Assembly: GCF_012927455.1 (NCBI RefSeq)
Contig: NZ_JABBPE010000015.1
Span: forward strand, 576,423 to 640,422
Source of the DNA: Polaromonas sp.
GTDB taxonomy: Bacteria > Pseudomonadota > Gammaproteobacteria > Burkholderiales > Burkholderiaceae_C
Reading direction: 5' to 3'
Length of the DNA stretch: 64,000 bases
Shown: positions 61,327 to 64,000 of the stretch, in pieces
How positions within the stretch are numbered: position 1 is the first letter of the stretch
Layout of the letters: every line of letters starts with the position of its first letter
The notes under the pieces: generated by a model
Databases searched by the model: none
What the model saw: the letters and a program-made list of their open reading frames with translations, nothing else
What the model was told of the DNA's origin: nothing
Made by a program: the position numbers and the translations under genes

Positions 61327-61995
61327 ATGAAATCAAACGCCGTCAAGTTTTTGGCCCTCAATGCACTGCTCTTTGTTGCGGGCAGTATGCTGGCGCCGTC
61401 GGCCCAGGCCCAGCAGGTCTACCGCATCGTCGCGCCCGACGGCAAGGTGACTTTTTCCGATCAACCGCCGCCCGCGGCTGGCACGGCAAAAGTCAATGCC
61501 GGCAAGGGCAACTCGACGGGCGGCGCGGCCTCTTCCGTCCTGCCCTTTGAGCTGAAACAGGTCGCCAGCAAATATCCGGTGACGCTGTACAGCGGCGACA
61601 ACTGCGTGCCTTGTGGCGCCGGCCGCTCCCTGCTGACCAGCCGCGGGATTCCGTTTACCGAACGAACCGTCACCACTGCGGAAGATGCGCAGGCGCTGCA
61701 GCGCCTGAGTGGAGACTCATCACTGCCCTTCATGACGATTGGCAGCCAGCAACTCAAGGGTTTTTCAGATACCGAGTGGACGCAGTTCCTCAACGCAGCC
61801 GGCTACCCCGCCTCCTCGGCGTTGCCGACCAACTACCGCGCTCCGGCACCTACCGCGCTGGTGAACATAGCCGCCGCCCCCGAAACAACCAAGCCAGCCG
61901 CAGGCGCCGGCAGCACCGGCAACGCAAACACACCGGCCGCGCGCCCGGTCCGCCCCGCTGCACAGCCCGACAATCCATCGGGCATCCGGTTCTAA
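61327..61995 (+). CDS. Secreted DUF4124/glutaredoxin-like protein
   Basis: The 222-residue protein has a signal peptide (LALNALLFVAGSMLAPSAQA), a DUF4124-like strand (QVYRIVAPDGKVTFSDQPPP) and a glutaredoxin-like domain with CVPC (YSGDNCVPCGAGRSLL near residue 92). A disordered Ala/Pro/Thr tail follows. It probably works in periplasmic thiol exchange. I start at ATG 61327; the frame is open to 61291. Confidence 0.82.
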   Translation: MKSNAVKFLALNALLFVAGSMLAPSAQAQQVYRIVAPDGKVTFSDQPPPAAGTAKVNAGKGNSTGGAASSVLPFELKQVASKYPVTLYSGDNCVPCGAGRSLLTSRGIPFTERTVTTAEDAQALQRLSGDSSLPFMTIGSQQLKGFSDTEWTQFLNAAGYPASSALPTNYRAPAPTALVNIAAAPETTKPAAGAGSTGNANTPAARPVRPAAQPDNPSGIRF

Positions 61996-62021
61996 ACAGT
62001 AACAGCGTTGCAAACCCCGAT

Positions 62022-62693
62022 TTAGAACATCAAGGTCTTGACGCCCTCAGGCGCACCCAGCAGGCATACATGAGCCTTCTGGAAAGCAAACACCCCCACC
62101 GTCACTACGCCCGGCCATTGATTCACCAATGACTCAAATGCCAGCGGGTCGGTAATCTTCAGTCCCGTCACATCCAGAATGTGCTGGCCGTTGTCGGTGA
62201 CTAGCGGATTCCCGTCTTTAAGCCGCACGGTTGCGGTGCCACCGAGCGCACCAAACTGGCGTGCAATCTGTTTGGCGGCCATGGGAATCACCTCAACCGG
62301 CACCGGAAAGCTGCCCAGCGTCGCCACGTACTTGGACTCGTCGGCAATGCAGACAAATTTGCGTGACTGCGCCGCCACGATCTTTTCGCGCGTCAAGGCA
62401 GCGCCCCCGCCCTTGATCATGTATCCCGCATGGTCAATCTCGTCGGCGCCGTCGATGTACACCGCCAATTCTTCGACTTGCGTCGCATCAAACACCTGGA
62501 TGCCAAGCGCCTGCAATCGTTCGGTGGACGCCACCGAGCTCGACACCGCCCCGGCAATGCGGTCCTTCATGGTCGCCAAAGCGTCTATAAACTTGTTGAC
62601 GGTGGAGCCGGTGCCGACACCGACAATGCTGCCGGGCTCGACGTAGTACAGGGCAGCCTGGCCGACCAGGGTTTTGAGTTCGTCTTGATTCAT
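62022..62693 (-). CDS. rpiA: Ribose-5-phosphate isomerase A
   Basis: RpiA interconverts ribose-5-phosphate and ribulose-5-phosphate. With ATG 62693 the protein has 223 residues, the usual length. Conserved parts are [16 protein letters not shown] near residue 23, [20 protein letters not shown] near residue 84 and [11 protein letters not shown] near residue 176. It is convergent with the gene at 61327 and divergent from pyrD (135 bp between starts). Confidence 0.96.
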   Translation of the reverse strand: MNQDELKTLVGQAALYYVEPGSIVGVGTGSTVNKFIDALATMKDRIAGAVSSSVASTERLQALGIQVFDATQVEELAVYIDGADEIDHAGYMIKGGGAALTREKIVAAQSRKFVCIADESKYVATLGSFPVPVEVIPMAAKQIARQFGALGGTATVRLKDGNPLVTDNGQHILDVTGLKITDPLAFESLVNQWPGVVTVGVFAFQKAHVCLLGAPEGVKTLMF

Positions 62694-62828
62694 GGGGGTC
62701 CTTGCGGGCAGTTCTTGAAAAATGGAGGCTCGGTATTTGAGACAATCTGGGGGCACTGCGTCTGTCTGGCAGGCCTGAAAATCGCCAAACCCTCCCAAGC
62801 CATCTCACCGAATTATCCAACCTCCCTG

Positions 62829-63917
62829 ATGTCACTCATTCCCTACGCCTTGGCCCGTCCTTTTTTATTCAGGCTTGACCCCGAAACCGCCCACGAACTG
62901 ACGATGAACTCACTGGCACGCACCCAGGGCACCCTGCTGGCGCGGACCTACTGCGGCGGCCGGGTCAGCGACCCCATCCAGTTGGCCGGCCTGACGTTTC
63001 CCAACCGCGTCGGGCTAGCGGCCGGACTAGATAAAAACGCCCGCTGCATCGACGGTTTGGCCGCCATGGGCTTCGGCTTTGTCGAGGTCGGCACCGTTAC
63101 GCCCAAAGCGCAAGCCGGAAACCCCAAGCCGCGCATGTTCCGTCTGCCCGAGGCCCGCGCGCTGATCAATCGGCTGGGTTTTAACAACGACGGGCTACAG
63201 GCCTTCATCTCCAATGTGAAGAAGTCCAGATTTCGCAACCAGACGACCCAAAGCCCGCTGCTGCTCGGCCTGAATATCGGCAAAAACGCCGCCACCCCGA
63301 TTGAAAACGCGGCAAACGATTACCTGATCTGCCTCGACGGCGTGTATCCGCATGCCGACTACGTCACCGTCAACATCTCCAGCCCCAACACCAAAAACCT
63401 GCGTGCGCTGCAAAGCGATGAAGCGCTCGACGCCTTGCTGGGCCGCATTGCCGAGCGCCGCGAATCACTGGCCCGCCAACACGGCAAACGCGTGCCGATT
63501 TTCGTCAAGATCGCGCCCGACCTCGATGAAGCGCAGGTCGAAGTGATTGCCGCCACCCTGAAGCGCCATGTAATGGACGGCGTGGTCGCCACCAACACGA
63601 CGCTGAGCCGCGACGCCGTCAAGGGCCTGCCTCATGCGGAGGAAGCCGGCGGCCTGAGCGGCGCGCCGTTGCTCGAAGCCAGCAACCGCGTCATACGCCA
63701 GCTGCGCGCCGCGCTGGGCGCAGGTTTTCCCATCATTGGCGTGGGCGGCGTGATGAGCGGCGACGATGCCGTGAGCAAAATTAAGGCCGGCGCCGACGTG
63801 GTGCAGATTTATACCGGGCTGATCTACCGAGGTCCGGAACTCGTTACGCAGGCCGCACTTTTCATTAAAAGCAGCCGCTTGAATCGCCCCGGGTTCCGTG
63901 GAGGCCCGTTGGGTTAA
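62829..63917 (+). CDS. pyrD: Dihydroorotate dehydrogenase (quinone), class 2
   Basis: PyrD oxidises dihydroorotate to orotate in pyrimidine synthesis, passing electrons to quinone. The 362-residue membrane-associated enzyme starts [20 protein letters not shown], with [19 protein letters not shown] near residue 55, the catalytic Ser in [11 protein letters not shown] near residue 182 and [13 protein letters not shown] near the end. The long open frame upstream of 62829 is antisense to rpiA and is not used. Confidence 0.97.
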   Translation: MSLIPYALARPFLFRLDPETAHELTMNSLARTQGTLLARTYCGGRVSDPIQLAGLTFPNRVGLAAGLDKNARCIDGLAAMGFGFVEVGTVTPKAQAGNPKPRMFRLPEARALINRLGFNNDGLQAFISNVKKSRFRNQTTQSPLLLGLNIGKNAATPIENAANDYLICLDGVYPHADYVTVNISSPNTKNLRALQSDEALDALLGRIAERRESLARQHGKRVPIFVKIAPDLDEAQVEVIAATLKRHVMDGVVATNTTLSRDAVKGLPHAEEAGGLSGAPLLEASNRVIRQLRAALGAGFPIIGVGGVMSGDDAVSKIKAGADVVQIYTGLIYRGPELVTQAALFIKSSRLNRPGFRGGPLG

Positions 63918-63918
63918 G

Positions 63919-64000
63919 TCAGGCAGACACTGCAACTTGACTGGCTAATTGCCGATAGTAATTTTCTTCAGCCTCGGCAGGGGGAATGTATCCGATGGGC
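63919..64000 (-). mobile_element. IS3-type transposase, C-terminal end, cut by window edge
   Basis: The minus-strand frame gives PIGYIPPAEAEENYYRQLAS then QVAVSA and a stop, the usual C terminus of IS3-family OrfB integrases. Its stop is 2 bp beyond the pyrD stop, so the element ends hard against pyrD. The rest of the element lies outside the window. Confidence 0.75.

Noticed and set aside
62430..62828. N-terminal extension of pyrD upstream of 62829
   Set aside because: The extension is antisense to rpiA. The family N terminus [16 protein letters not shown] begins at 62829.

Overview
The window is a betaproteobacterial chromosome segment, almost certainly from the family Comamonadaceae (Polaromonas/Rhodoferax-like). 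This rests on GC-rich coding sequence, the rlmE-ftsH-folP-glmM order with divergent yhbY, the protein families present, and at least ten copies of a short AT-rich intergenic repeat of a type familiar from that family. No tRNA, rRNA or CRISPR was seen. The left edge cuts a periplasmic binding protein gene and the right edge cuts an IS3-type transposase.

Layout. 0-8.7 kb is a phosphate region: ppx, a histone H1-like protein, sixA and ppk1, then a translationally coupled operon of an OlsB-type acyltransferase, a PlcP-like metallophosphoesterase and a family 4 glycosyltransferase. Two PhoB-box-like sites (upstream of ppk1 and upstream of a small gene that precedes olsB) suggest polyphosphate metabolism and phosphorus-free lipid synthesis are induced together. 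8.9-14.4 kb is an arsenic locus: arsC-arsH on one strand, arsR-arsC-arsD-arsA-acr3 on the other. 14.5-23 kb carries sugar catabolism (aldo/keto reductase, lactonase, FucU mutarotase, GntR regulator, DapA-like aldolase, TRAP transporter, PfkB kinase). An MFS exporter with a divergent LysR regulator follows, then the L-threonate/tetronate pathway ltnD-otnK-otnC-otnI (25.9-29.9 kb). 30-40.4 kb is an MdtABC-type RND efflux system with an outer-membrane factor.

40.5-50.5 kb is accessory. It holds an eight-gene same-strand cluster with no recognisable system: three paralogous small proteins, a coiled-coil protein, an Arg/Ala/Pro-rich protein, a small possible I9-like protein, a HEAT-repeat protein and an LGFP-repeat metzincin-like protease. 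It lies downstream of an AraC-type regulator whose receiver domain has Glu at the phosphoacceptor position. A second, diverged copy of the 3' end of the outer-membrane factor gene lies at 48.2 kb, so the cluster is bracketed by direct repeats and looks inserted. A GH19 lysozyme-like gene with a small secreted partner and a Uma2 gene lacking a normal start follow. 50.6-64 kb is mostly core: a HugZ-like protein, a CorA-like transporter, glmM, folP, ftsH, rlmE, yhbY, prlC, a glutaredoxin-like protein, rpiA and pyrD.

A recurring theme is repeat DNA read as protein: one element lies in frame inside otnC, a second family is fused into the N terminus of otnK and the cytoplasmic linker of the MdtB-like pump, and a ~515 bp nested palindrome separates the two RND pump genes.
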